Below are positions 6,995-13,610 of a DNA stretch of 24,048 bases, one piece after another. Each line of letters begins with the position of its first letter. The first letter of the stretch is position 1. The notes beneath the pieces are model-generated. The model did not search any database, was not told the origin of the DNA, and saw nothing but the letters and a program-made list of their open reading frames with translations. The stretch is taken from the NCBI GenBank assembly GCA_964452415.1, contig CAYVME010000015.1, positions 1 through 24,048 of the forward strand, written 5' to 3'. The stretch is from UBA12068 sp964452415. Its GTDB lineage: Bacteria > Patescibacteriota > Minisyncoccia > Moranbacterales > GWC2-37-73. The position numbers and the translations under genes were made by a program.

Positions 6995-7000
6995 ATTATA
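6995..7000 (-). promoter_or_regulatory. -10 box upstream of the tandem ATPase gene
   Basis: On the minus strand TATAAT lies at 6995-7000. The hexamer 17 nt upstream (TTGCTC) is only a partial -35. It follows the terminator of the upstream gene, so the ATPase probably has its own transcript with a leader of about 70 nt. Confidence 0.5.
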
Positions 7001-7021
7001 CCCCAAAAAAGATTGTTGAGC

Positions 7022-7052
7022 AAAAGAAAAACAACCAGCCAGAGCTGGTTGT
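7022..7052 (-). terminator. Rho-independent terminator of the DHH gene
   Basis: The minus-strand stem ACAACCAGC / GCTGGTTGT (7044-7052 with 7031-7039) has the loop TCTG and is followed by TTTTCTTTT (7030-7022). It begins 22 nt after the stop of the DHH-family gene. Confidence 0.9.
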
Positions 7053-7074
7053 CAAAATACCATTATTACAATTT

Positions 7075-8214
7075 CTATATCATCAATCCTGCGCGAAGTT
7101 TTTCCACAATTCGTTGTCCGGCTTCAGTGGTGTCATCAGACTTTTCAGAAAATTCGCAAGTGTCGCCCACAACCTTAATCTCAAGAATTTCAGCCACTTT
7201 TTTCGCTTGTTCGGCGTTGATGCACTTGATCACTCCGCGGACTTCGCCAATTTCATGATTATACAAAACCATGAAAATTTTTCCGGCTGAATAGTTTTCT
7301 CGAACCTTGTCCAAAATGAATGGCACATCGCTTGGCTTTGATCTGCTTTGCACGAAATCCTCAAGAAAAACAGGCGCCCAAGCCAATGAAAGTTCTTCCT
7401 CCCAATATAATCTTGCCATCACACGACCCCACAATTTCAGAAGATGGAATGGCTGTGTTTTGTACAAATATCGAATGATTCGTTGTTGATCTGCTCCCTT
7501 GGTCATAAGCATCGCACCAGTTTGCAAAGATTTTGGAGAAGTATTTTTCTTTTGAAAACTATTGGTGGCATCGATAATCCCTGTCAGCAAACTTTCTGCT
7601 ATTTTTTCATCAATGCTTTTCTCGTTTATTTTTTGCAAAAGCTCTGCCACCACTTCTGAGGTTGAAGAAGCAGTGATGTCTACAATATTAATTTGTCCAA
7701 AGTTGTCATTCTCAGTGTGATGATCAATATTAACAACCGGAACCTCATAAAAAATGTCAGGATTTTCTTCATACACTTTTCCAAGAGACTCTTTGTCTGG
7801 ACTTCCAAGCACAATCACCAAATCATATTTGAATTTTGCAGGAATAAAAGAGAAATCACGCGGATCAATCGAGCCTTTTTCTGGAGTGATGAAAATTCTT
7901 AGTTCGTCTTCAACTCTTTCCGTTCTGACATTGGTGATCTTGTTGAATTTGGTATTGAAAGCCAAAACGAAATCGCGCGCGCCAGCCAATGAGTCCATGG
8001 TGTCTTCTGGTTTTTCCAAAAACAAAAATCTTTCCAGAAACCTTTCGTCGCTCGGAATGACAACAGTTGCTTCGATGTTTTGTTTTTTCAAAAAAGCATA
8101 CATTGCCCAAGCGCTTCCAATTGCATCACCTGAAAAATCTTGTGCCATGAAGATGAGCACATTTTTTGAGCTTTTCAGAACATTATCCAATTGTTGGGCA
8201 AAATCAAGACTCAT
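7075..8214 (-). CDS. DHH-family phosphoesterase, catalytic motifs degenerate
   Basis: A 379-residue protein with the fold signatures of the NrnA/RecJ-like DHH phosphoesterases, which hydrolyse short oligonucleotides or pAp using two metal ions. The DHH triad is intact (NIDHHTEND, residues 164-166), as are ASSTSEV (182-188) and a GIIDATNSF motif. However, motif I, normally HxxPDGDAIGS, reads AQDFSGDAIGS (about 24-34), so the His and first Asp are replaced. Motif II has Gly at 137 (VLGSPDKES) where an Asp is usual. The C-terminal DHHA1 GGGH motif is also absent; the region reads VVGDTCEFSEKSDD. Activity is therefore doubtful, and it may be a pseudoenzyme, a nucleic-acid-binding derivative or a variant site. 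It has its own terminator and a probable divergent promoter at 8316-8344. There is no strong SD site. Confidence 0.8.
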   Translation of the reverse strand: MSLDFAQQLDNVLKSSKNVLIFMAQDFSGDAIGSAWAMYAFLKKQNIEATVVIPSDERFLERFLFLEKPEDTMDSLAGARDFVLAFNTKFNKITNVRTERVEDELRIFITPEKGSIDPRDFSFIPAKFKYDLVIVLGSPDKESLGKVYEENPDIFYEVPVVNIDHHTENDNFGQINIVDITASSTSEVVAELLQKINEKSIDEKIAESLLTGIIDATNSFQKKNTSPKSLQTGAMLMTKGADQQRIIRYLYKTQPFHLLKLWGRVMARLYWEEELSLAWAPVFLEDFVQSRSKPSDVPFILDKVRENYSAGKIFMVLYNHEIGEVRGVIKCINAEQAKKVAEILEIKVVGDTCEFSEKSDDTTEAGQRIVEKLRAGLMI

Positions 8215-8237
8215 TTTTGGTAAGCTTCTCAGGCATT

Positions 8238-8261
8238 AGCTTTTCAGCTTTTCAGCTTTAC
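8238..8261. repeat. Three-unit 8-nt tandem repeat
   Basis: AGCTTTTC, AGCTTTTC and AGCTTTAC run in series in the leader of the DHH-family gene, 24-47 nt before its start codon. It belongs to the reiterated-word class of spacer sequence. Confidence 0.55.
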
Positions 8262-8315
8262 GAAGAATATTTCTTATGGACTGATGAACTTTACGACTCT
8301 CCAGGTAAGTAATAT

Positions 8316-8344
8316 AAAGTAGCAGTCATTCGGCCCAATGTCAA
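8316..8344 (-). promoter_or_regulatory. Possible promoter of the DHH-family gene
   Basis: On the minus strand a perfect TTGACA (8339-8344) lies 17 nt before TACTTT (8316-8321), which is a poor -10. The -35 sits back to back with the -35 of the plus-strand lipoprotein promoter at 8352. Confidence 0.4.
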
Positions 8345-8351
8345 TAAATGC

Positions 8352-8380
8352 TTGACTTTTAGGCCGTTTGGGTGTATAAT
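8352..8380 (+). promoter_or_regulatory. Promoter of the small lipoprotein gene
   Basis: TTGACT (8352-8357), a 17-nt spacer and TATAAT (8375-8380). The expected start is near 8387, leaving an unusually long leader of about 154 nt before the coding region. Confidence 0.8.
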
Positions 8381-8386
8381 AGACAG

Positions 8387-8540
8387 TTGGATAAGATGGT
8401 TTTTTGACATCAAAATAAAAGGGTATTAAACCTTTTGTTATCGTCGCTTACTCGGAAATGCTCGTCTCCTGACGAATCATTTCACTCGTTTCGCTAGATA
8501 ATAACCCTAAAATAAGGCGCGAAGCGCCGGGAGGTTTCAA
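8387..8540 (+). promoter_or_regulatory. Long structured 5' leader
   Basis: This is the predicted leader of the lipoprotein gene. It contains a hairpin at 8455-8483 (GAAATG, C, TCGTC, loop TCCT, GACGA, AT, CATTTC). GGGTATTA near 8421 and TAATAACCC near 8499 could form an outer stem. A compact hairpin, GGCGC-GAA-GCGCC (8516-8528), ends where the ribosome site GGGAGG (8529-8534) begins. This arrangement could gate translation. I cannot match it to a known riboswitch class. Confidence 0.5.
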
Positions 8541-8981
8541 ATGAAAATGATAGTGAAAATTGGAATGCTGGTTGTATTTTTGATCAGCATGGTTGGTTGC
8601 GTTGTTGTTCCTTGCAGACATGGAGGTCAGGTTCATTATGAATATGAAGGCGAAGAATCAATCCCCAATTACTGCCAAGATCGTTGGGGCAACGAAGTTC
8701 TTTGCCAGCCAGCTCCTTCACGAGTGGTGTATTATTACACATCACCACCACCATTCTACCCTGGATATGTTATTCGAGGCTGGTATTATCTCGAGAGTCA
8801 TCCTGGCTTCACTTTCTTTATTGGACAAAATGGATGGCATTATCAACACCGTCACTATTCCACCAAAAGAAGTAGAGCGCCCTATCGAAGTGTAGTGTGG
8901 GGAAACAGCCCACAAAAAAGACCAAGCGCGACACAAAGAAAAAGAGGCGTGCAGGATTCCACCAGGGGATCTCGCAGATGA
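8541..8981 (+). CDS. Small predicted lipoprotein, aromatic-rich
   Basis: A 146-residue secreted protein. The N-terminus has a short basic start, a hydrophobic core (IGMLVVFLISMVG) and Cys20 in the context SMVGC, which fits a lipobox although Met at -3 is uncommon. The mature part is rich in Tyr, Trp, Pro and His (VVYYYTSPPPFYPGYV, GWHYQHRHY) and ends in a highly basic, Ser/Arg-rich tail of about 40 residues. This is consistent with a cell-envelope protein that binds an anionic surface polymer, but that is a guess. The start is clear: GGGAGG lies 6 nt before the ATG. It is a single-gene transcript, with a near-consensus promoter and long structured leader upstream and a strong terminator just downstream. 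I recognise no named family. Confidence 0.75.
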   Translation: MKMIVKIGMLVVFLISMVGCVVVPCRHGGQVHYEYEGEESIPNYCQDRWGNEVLCQPAPSRVVYYYTSPPPFYPGYVIRGWYYLESHPGFTFFIGQNGWHYQHRHYSTKRSRAPYRSVVWGNSPQKRPSATQRKRGVQDSTRGSRR

Positions 8982-8989
8982 AATTCATT

Positions 8990-9028
8990 AAGAGGTAGTT
9001 CGACAAATCGTCGGATTGCCTCTTTTTT
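8990..9028 (+). terminator. Rho-independent terminator of lipoprotein gene
   Basis: A 15-bp stem including G-U pairs (8990-9004 with 9010-9024), loop AAATC, then a T-run. It begins 9 nt after the stop codon. Confidence 0.88.
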
Positions 9029-9076
9029 AAATTATTTTTCTTTACTAAATTGCACTTTTGCTATATGTTTTATTTT

Positions 9077-9553
9077 ATGAATGAATTCATCACCACATCT
9101 TCAGCCCAAACCAAGAAAATCGGCGCCATGCTTGCCGAGGAGCTTTGTGGTGGAGAAATTATTTGTCTTTCAGGAGATCTTGGTGCAGGCAAGACAACTT
9201 TCACCCAAGGGTTATTAAAAGGTTTGAAAATAAAAGGGCCGTACACGAGCCCCACCTTTTCGATAATTAAACATTATCGAAAAGAATTTCCAATTTCCAA
9301 ATCTCAATTTCCAAAAAAATCCAAAAACTCAAAATCTCAAACTCGAAACATCTATCACATAGACGCCTATCGGATAAATTCCAAAGACTTGCTTGAGTTA
9401 GGATTTAAAGATTTTGCCGGAAAACCAAATTCAATCACAATCATTGAATGGCCGGAGAAGGTGAAAAAAATAATTCCCACCACCGCACTATGGATTCATT
9501 TCGAATGTCTCTCCGATAAGGAAAGAAAAATAGTCCTCTCAATAAAAAAATAA
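9077..9553 (+). CDS. tsaE: tRNA threonylcarbamoyladenosine synthesis ATPase TsaE
   Basis: TsaE is the ATPase that works with TsaD and TsaB to put threonylcarbamoyl on A37 of ANN-decoding tRNAs. All family signatures are present: Walker A GDLGAGKTT (33-41 counting from MNEF), YTSPTFSIIKHY, YHIDAYR and IIEWPEK. I chose the ATG at 9077 because family members begin near this point; an in-frame ATG at 9050 adds only a hydrophobic, unsupported extension. No SD site is visible. Between SPTFSIIKHY and YHIDAYR is an extra low-complexity Lys/Ser/Gln stretch (about residues 68-90, DNA 9278-9346). It is encoded by reiterated CAATTTCCAAATCTC-like words resembling the spacer repeats, so it looks like repeat expansion inside the gene. 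The stop codon lies in the stem of the following terminator. Confidence 0.93.
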   Translation: MNEFITTSSAQTKKIGAMLAEELCGGEIICLSGDLGAGKTTFTQGLLKGLKIKGPYTSPTFSIIKHYRKEFPISKSQFPKKSKNSKSQTRNIYHIDAYRINSKDLLELGFKDFAGKPNSITIIEWPEKVKKIIPTTALWIHFECLSDKERKIVLSIKK

Positions 9554-9576
9554 CATCCTTAGGATGTTATTTTTTT
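9544..9576. terminator. Bidirectional terminator overlapping both stop codons
   Basis: AAAAAAATAACATCC (9544-9558), loop TTA, GGATGTTATTTTTTT (9562-9576). The tsaE stop (9551-9553) is in the left arm. The stop of the convergent trmB-like gene (9559-9561) is the loop. Confidence 0.92.
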
Positions 9577-10338
9577 GTTTTTATTCTGAAAATTCTTTGC
9601 ACCCTCCCATGCTAATTCAAATATTTTTTTCTGAGCCTCAGCAATTTCCTCACTCTCGATGATTATCGCAAACTTTTCGCGCCATGAGGCAATCATGACT
9701 TTATTACTATAGATATTCATTTCAATTGAAAAATAAAATCTATCTTTTGGCACAAGCAATGAAATTCTTAATTCTTTTGAATCGTTCGCTGTAACGGCTC
9801 GACTTTCTGGAGTGTTAGGAGCAATAACTCTAACAGAAATTTTTTTTGCAACTCTGCGCTTAAAATAATTTCTAACATATTTTTCACTCATAGTTTTGAA
9901 AATATCCTCGCCAACAGCATAGGCCAAAATTTCTTTCTTCGCGCTTAGAGTGTCTTCGAAGGCCTCTTGCATTCCCTCAATTCCCTCATAAAATTTAACC
10001 TTAGGTTTTTCCTTGATGTTGTATATAGAAAGAAGCTGTGGCAAAAATTGTTTTGCTTTTTCAAGCTGATTCTGACTTTTCATAACCTTTCCTTCAAAAA
10101 ATTTTACGACCCTCCCAGGATTTTCAGCTGCATATTTTTGAATCTTCGTTTCACCAATCAAATTCACAAAACCATCACTTGCCAGTGACTCCAAAATGTC
10201 ATAGCTTGTTGTCCTGTTGAGCCCAGCCTTTCTTGATATCTGAGCAGCAGTCGATGGCCCCAATTCCAAAAGTGCCAAATAAATATTGGACTCTTTTGCT
10301 GTAAATCCCAACTCTATAAGTTCTTTTTGGCTAATCAT
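9559..10338 (-). CDS. TrmB-family transcriptional regulator, second paralogue
   Basis: A 259-residue regulator with an N-terminal winged helix-turn-helix (LGFTAKESNIYLALLELG, then ISRKAGLNRTTSYDILESL, about residues 9-55) and a C-terminal effector region of the TrmB type. It shares the order of domains and the EKPKVxxYxG turn with the regulator at 208-930. The start is supported by a promoter with 17-nt spacing (10392-10397/10369-10374), a short leader of about 23 nt and AAGG about 8 nt before the ATG. It diverges from the radical-SAM/B12 gene at 10574. The interval between them has the same 16-bp word found next to the first regulator, so both may bind related operators. The C-terminal tail is Asn/Lys-rich and partly encoded by the terminator stem. 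The effector is unknown. Confidence 0.85.
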   Translation of the reverse strand: MISQKELIELGFTAKESNIYLALLELGPSTAAQISRKAGLNRTTSYDILESLASDGFVNLIGETKIQKYAAENPGRVVKFFEGKVMKSQNQLEKAKQFLPQLLSIYNIKEKPKVKFYEGIEGMQEAFEDTLSAKKEILAYAVGEDIFKTMSEKYVRNYFKRRVAKKISVRVIAPNTPESRAVTANDSKELRISLLVPKDRFYFSIEMNIYSNKVMIASWREKFAIIIESEEIAEAQKKIFELAWEGAKNFQNKNKKITS

Positions 10339-10368
10339 ACTGTTTTACCTTATTTGAACTTTAAATTA

Positions 10369-10397
10369 AGTATACAGCAAAATGCAATTTGTGTCAA
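10369..10397 (-). promoter_or_regulatory. Promoter of second trmB-like gene
   Basis: On the minus strand: TTGACA (10392-10397), a 17-nt spacer and TATACT (10369-10374). The expected start is near 10362. Confidence 0.82.
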
Positions 10398-10435
10398 GAT
10401 ATTTCCACATTTTATATATTATTATATTTATTGCT

Positions 10436-10451
10436 TTATTTTAGCTATTTT
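10436..10451. promoter_or_regulatory. Candidate TrmB operator, copy 2
   Basis: An exact copy of the 16-bp word at 1006-1021. It lies 38 nt beyond the trmB -35 (40 nt in the first locus) and 25 nt before the -35 of the divergent radical-SAM promoter. Confidence 0.5.
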
Positions 10452-10476
10452 TTACTATTTTATTTGACGATGTATA

Positions 10477-10505
10477 TTGACTAATATTTTAATGACTGAT
10501 ATACT
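10477..10505 (+). promoter_or_regulatory. Promoter of the radical-SAM/B12 operon
   Basis: TTGACT (10477-10482), a 17-nt spacer and TATACT (10500-10505). The expected start is near 10512, giving a leader of about 62 nt. An overlapping alternative -35 is TTGACG at 10464-10469. Confidence 0.78.
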
Positions 10506-10573
10506 TCCCCGTCAAGCTGAAAAGCCACTGACAAAAGTTCTTTAACTCTATAACCACAACAAAGGAGACCTCC

Positions 10574-12061
10574 ATGGAAAAATTAGACATGCTTTTTGTT
10601 CATCCGCCAGCCAATATCAATGGCTCGAGTCACACCCTTGATGCAGACACCAACTTCACCGAGCAATATGTTTCCATTCCAGCTGGTGTATTCAGCATGG
10701 CAGACAATTTGGATAAAGCTGGTTACAGCGTGCGCATTTTGAATTTGGGAGAGCGAGTTTATCTTTCGAACAATTCACTCGAAAATGAAGTATGCAAAAT
10801 GATGACTGAATTTAAACCCACGGCCGTTGGAATTGATTGTCACTGGATGATTCATTCAGCAGGTGCAATCGAAACTGCACGATTAATCAGAAAATATGCG
10901 CCAGATGTATACATTATTCTGGGAGGAATCACGGCGTCATATTTTGCGGATGAAATAATTCGCAGATATGGTAGTCCATACGAGCTCAGCCGTCATTCTA
11001 GTGTCAATTTTGTATTGCGAGGTGAATGTGATGAATCAATTGTGCAACTCTTAGACGCAATAATAAAAAAATCGCACGACATTGAAGGTGTTGCTGGTCT
11101 TACGATGAGAATTTCTAGAGATTCAGGCTTCATTGAAAATCCAGTTAGCGTTCCGGATGTCAGTGCAAAGCTGGAAATAACTCGTTACGATTTATTGGTA
11201 GAACAACCAACAATAAATCCTGCTCGTGCAATTATCACAATGTTTCGAGGATGTAAAGGGGGTTGTTGCTATTGTGCAGGAGCAAAAGAATCTTTTGCCG
11301 ATGCAATGCAAAGAGACAATCCGTGCATAATCGACCATGACAGAGTTGTAAATCTCATAAAGAAAAATCTCGCACAAGGAAGAAACAAGATTTATCTTTA
11401 CGGGGATATCCGTCATGGCGGAGAATACTATGTTAAAAGATTTTTTCAAGAGTTAATGTTTTCTGGCATAGCCAATGCACATATCGTTTTTGAGTTTTTT
11501 TCTCCAGCCACTGAAGAATATCTCAAAAAGTGGAGGGGCTGGGCTGACAAAAATTCTTGCACCCTTGAGGCAACCTACAGCCCGGAATCAGGAAACCGGC
11601 GAATCCGATCACAATTCGCAAAAGGATACAGCAATAAAACGATTCTCGATCACTGCATACTTGTCGCTTCGTTTCGGATCCCGCAAAGCACCTACTTCAT
11701 GTTTGGTCTTCCCAATCAGGACCTTGCCGAAGTTAAAGAAACATTGAAACTTGCAGAAGAAATAATCAGAATTCATGCTTCAGCAGGATTTAATCGAAAA
11801 AGCATCGGACATGATGTTGTCGCCTATACCTTCATGCAGATTCCTGATGCTGGATCTAATCTTTTTAAATATCCTGAAAAATATGGATTTCAGCTTAATT
11901 TCGATGGCTTTCGTGGTCTGGTGAAAATGCTATCCTCTGCGCGAAACTGGACTGAGGCCATTGGGTATCACACCGATAACTTCACGACAGAGCAGCTTGG
12001 AGAGACATATAAAATGATCAAAAGCAGAATGTCGGCTCTTTATGAAAAATATGGTTTATGA
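10574..12061 (+). CDS. B12-binding radical SAM protein
   Basis: A 495-residue protein with an N-terminal cobalamin-binding-type Rossmann domain (about 1-160; VGIDCHWMIHSAGAIETARL and YIILGGITASYFADEI are typical) and a radical-SAM domain. The 4Fe-4S motif is RGCKGGCCYC, with C227, C231 and C234 in CxxxCxxC spacing. The usual DxHxxG B12 motif is not seen, as in many class B enzymes. Members of this superfamily methylate unreactive carbons or form rings in lipid, pigment and antibiotic pathways. A three-base-start decision is not needed: AAAGGAG lies 7 nt before the ATG, and a near-consensus promoter is upstream. It is divergent from a TrmB-like regulator and followed, across an assembly gap, by a deoxyribosyltransferase/UbiA-like fusion. 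The two may act in one pathway on a prenyl or nucleoside-derived substrate; the product is unknown. Confidence 0.88.
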   Translation: MEKLDMLFVHPPANINGSSHTLDADTNFTEQYVSIPAGVFSMADNLDKAGYSVRILNLGERVYLSNNSLENEVCKMMTEFKPTAVGIDCHWMIHSAGAIETARLIRKYAPDVYIILGGITASYFADEIIRRYGSPYELSRHSSVNFVLRGECDESIVQLLDAIIKKSHDIEGVAGLTMRISRDSGFIENPVSVPDVSAKLEITRYDLLVEQPTINPARAIITMFRGCKGGCCYCAGAKESFADAMQRDNPCIIDHDRVVNLIKKNLAQGRNKIYLYGDIRHGGEYYVKRFFQELMFSGIANAHIVFEFFSPATEEYLKKWRGWADKNSCTLEATYSPESGNRRIRSQFAKGYSNKTILDHCILVASFRIPQSTYFMFGLPNQDLAEVKETLKLAEEIIRIHASAGFNRKSIGHDVVAYTFMQIPDAGSNLFKYPEKYGFQLNFDGFRGLVKMLSSARNWTEAIGYHTDNFTTEQLGETYKMIKSRMSALYEKYGL

Positions 12062-12072
12062 AATTTGGCGGA

Positions 12073-12124
12073 NNNNNNNNNNNNNNNNNNNNNNNNNNNN
12101 NNNNNNNNNNNNNNNNNNNNNNNN
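12073..12124. other. Assembly gap (52 N)
   Basis: The sequence is undetermined here. The bases on either side are GGCGGA (to 12072) and CCGCC (from 12125), which are complementary arms, so the missing bases are probably the top of a hairpin or a repeat that broke the assembly. The true length is unknown. Confidence 0.98.
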
Positions 12125-12134
12125 CCGCCTCTCC

Positions 12135-12168
12135 TTCAGAGATTTTAAATTAATTTGAAATTTCTGAA
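12135..12168 (+). repeat. 17-bp inverted repeat before the UbiA-like gene
   Basis: The two 17-nt halves pair throughout, with two G-U pairs and no fixed loop. Left half starts TTCAGAGATTTT; right half ends AAATTTCTGAA. The use of G-U pairs suggests an RNA hairpin. It lies between CCGCCTCTCC (after the gap) and the ribosome site of the next gene, in the position of hairpin 2 of the 1476-2348 elements. Confidence 0.7.
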
Positions 12169-12189
12169 TAAGATAATAAAGGAAATATC

Positions 12190-13527
12190 ATGAAAAAAAT
12201 AAGGATCTATTTGATTGCGCGCATTTCAAAGGATGCTCATGACTGGAACAACAAAATAACCTATTTTTTTGATCAAGAAAAAATTGAGGTTTTCAAGCCA
12301 CATGAGCACAATCCCTGGAATGATCGCCATGAAACCTTTGCAAAAAAAGTTTTCGACACTGACTTGGACGCCATCAAAAAATCTCACATTGGGCTTTGCC
12401 TTCCCGAATTTGGCAATGATTGTTCTTGGGAATGTGGCTGGTATTCAAATTCCAGAAAGCCATTGGTTGCATTTGTTGATAATCAAACTGCCTGGCTTCG
12501 CGACTGGATGGTTAAGGGTGGAATCAATTTTGTCGTGACAAACAACAGGGATACTTTTGAAAAATTAAAAAACGATCCGATCTTAAAATATAAAACAATT
12601 GTTTTAATCAATAATATGCAAGAACTCACTGCAACACTCGAAAAAATTCATAAACAAACATATCAAAACAATTTTATGCATTATTTTTTAAATGCTCGTC
12701 CATATTCATGGATAGATTTGGTCATGCTTGGATATTTGGCAAAGTTTTCCATAACTAAAACTCTTTCATTTTCCATTAGCGATTCCCCTTTACTTGCTGG
12801 GTTACTTTGTTTGTGGCTATTTTTCAATTTTATCTTGGAGAAAAAACACGCATATGATTACAGGGGCAGCATTGCATTTTTACCCGCAATGGCACCACTG
12901 TTGATTGCGACCACCATTGGATTCTTGAAAAATCCATCGACCATCTTGCCTGTCTTAATTTCAACAATTTTAATAGCGATATATCTGCAAAAAAATATGC
13001 ATGCCCTCTTGGGTAATTTCGCCTGTATTGTCAGAGGTTTGATAGAATCATCTTATTTTATTTTTGCTGTTTTGTTTTTTTCTAAAACAATCTCACTTTC
13101 ATCCATTGTTCTCTCCGTGGTGATATTTCTTGTCTTTATTGCAAGATCTCTTATTGGGGATATCAGAGATATCAAACACAACAAGATTGCAAACAAGAAG
13201 ACATTTCCTGTTACTTTTGGAATTGCAAAATCTATCGCAGTCATTTCATTATTGCTTATCACCACCGGCATTCTCATTGTGGCATATTTTGGACAGCCAC
13301 AAATCGCAACTCCACTGCTATTACTCTGTGTTGGATTTCTGTTTACCAAAAACGGATTCATCTTGCACCAACTCAGTATTCTTACGACATCTTTTTTCTT
13401 TATTAGTTTAATAGCACTGATGACAAATCAAAATATTTTCTTTTTTAATCTTATTTTTCTTGGCATTTGGATGAATATGATTTTTTATCCACTACTTGAA
13501 AGGAAATCCAATCCAAGATTTATATAA
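12190..13527 (+). CDS. Deoxyribosyltransferase-like / UbiA-like membrane fusion
   Basis: A 445-residue two-part protein. Residues 1-150 resemble nucleoside 2-deoxyribosyltransferases: an IYLIARIS strand at the start, TDLDAIKKSHIGLCLP (57-72), and Trp80-Glu81-Cys82-Gly83 where the family has its catalytic Glu, then PLVAFV. Residues 170-440 are a multi-pass membrane domain with about eight hydrophobic segments. GDIRDIKHNKIANKKTFPV (323-341) matches the second Asp-rich motif of UbiA prenyltransferases, with Asn331 in place of the third Asp. The first UbiA motif is not clear. UbiA enzymes transfer prenyl groups, and one branch links prenyl phosphate to phosphoribose, so a sugar-nucleotide/prenyl link is conceivable. 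AAAGGA precedes the ATG. It is probably co-transcribed with the radical-SAM gene. The fusion is unfamiliar to me; domain calls are moderate, function unknown. Confidence 0.7.
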   Translation: MKKIRIYLIARISKDAHDWNNKITYFFDQEKIEVFKPHEHNPWNDRHETFAKKVFDTDLDAIKKSHIGLCLPEFGNDCSWECGWYSNSRKPLVAFVDNQTAWLRDWMVKGGINFVVTNNRDTFEKLKNDPILKYKTIVLINNMQELTATLEKIHKQTYQNNFMHYFLNARPYSWIDLVMLGYLAKFSITKTLSFSISDSPLLAGLLCLWLFFNFILEKKHAYDYRGSIAFLPAMAPLLIATTIGFLKNPSTILPVLISTILIAIYLQKNMHALLGNFACIVRGLIESSYFIFAVLFFSKTISLSSIVLSVVIFLVFIARSLIGDIRDIKHNKIANKKTFPVTFGIAKSIAVISLLLITTGILIVAYFGQPQIATPLLLLCVGFLFTKNGFILHQLSILTTSFFFISLIALMTNQNIFFFNLIFLGIWMNMIFYPLLERKSNPRFI

Positions 13528-13530
13528 AAC

Positions 13531-13560
13531 AAAAAAGAGCGTTCGGCTCTTTTTTCTTTT
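13531..13560. terminator. Rho-independent terminator
   Basis: AAAAAAGAGC (13531-13540), loop GTTCG, GCTCTTTTTT (13546-13555), then CTTTT. It is 3 nt past the UbiA-like gene and usable from both strands, so it also serves the convergent transporter. Confidence 0.9.
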
Positions 13561-13575
13561 GCATCTTGTATCCCT

Positions 13576-13609
13576 GCTTTATAGACTTTGGACTTTAAGC
13601 TTTTGACTC
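13576..13609 (-). repeat. Dispersed 34-nt spacer repeat, copy A
   Basis: The plus-strand reading begins GCTTTATAGACTTTGGAC and ends GCTTTTGACTC. It closely matches 23651-23685. Both copies lie directly after the stop codon of a minus-strand gene. Confidence 0.6.
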
Positions 13610-13610
13610 C

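Noticed and set aside
7754..8239. 161-aa plus-strand ORF opposite the DHH gene
   Set aside because: It is an antisense shadow of a conserved minus-strand gene.
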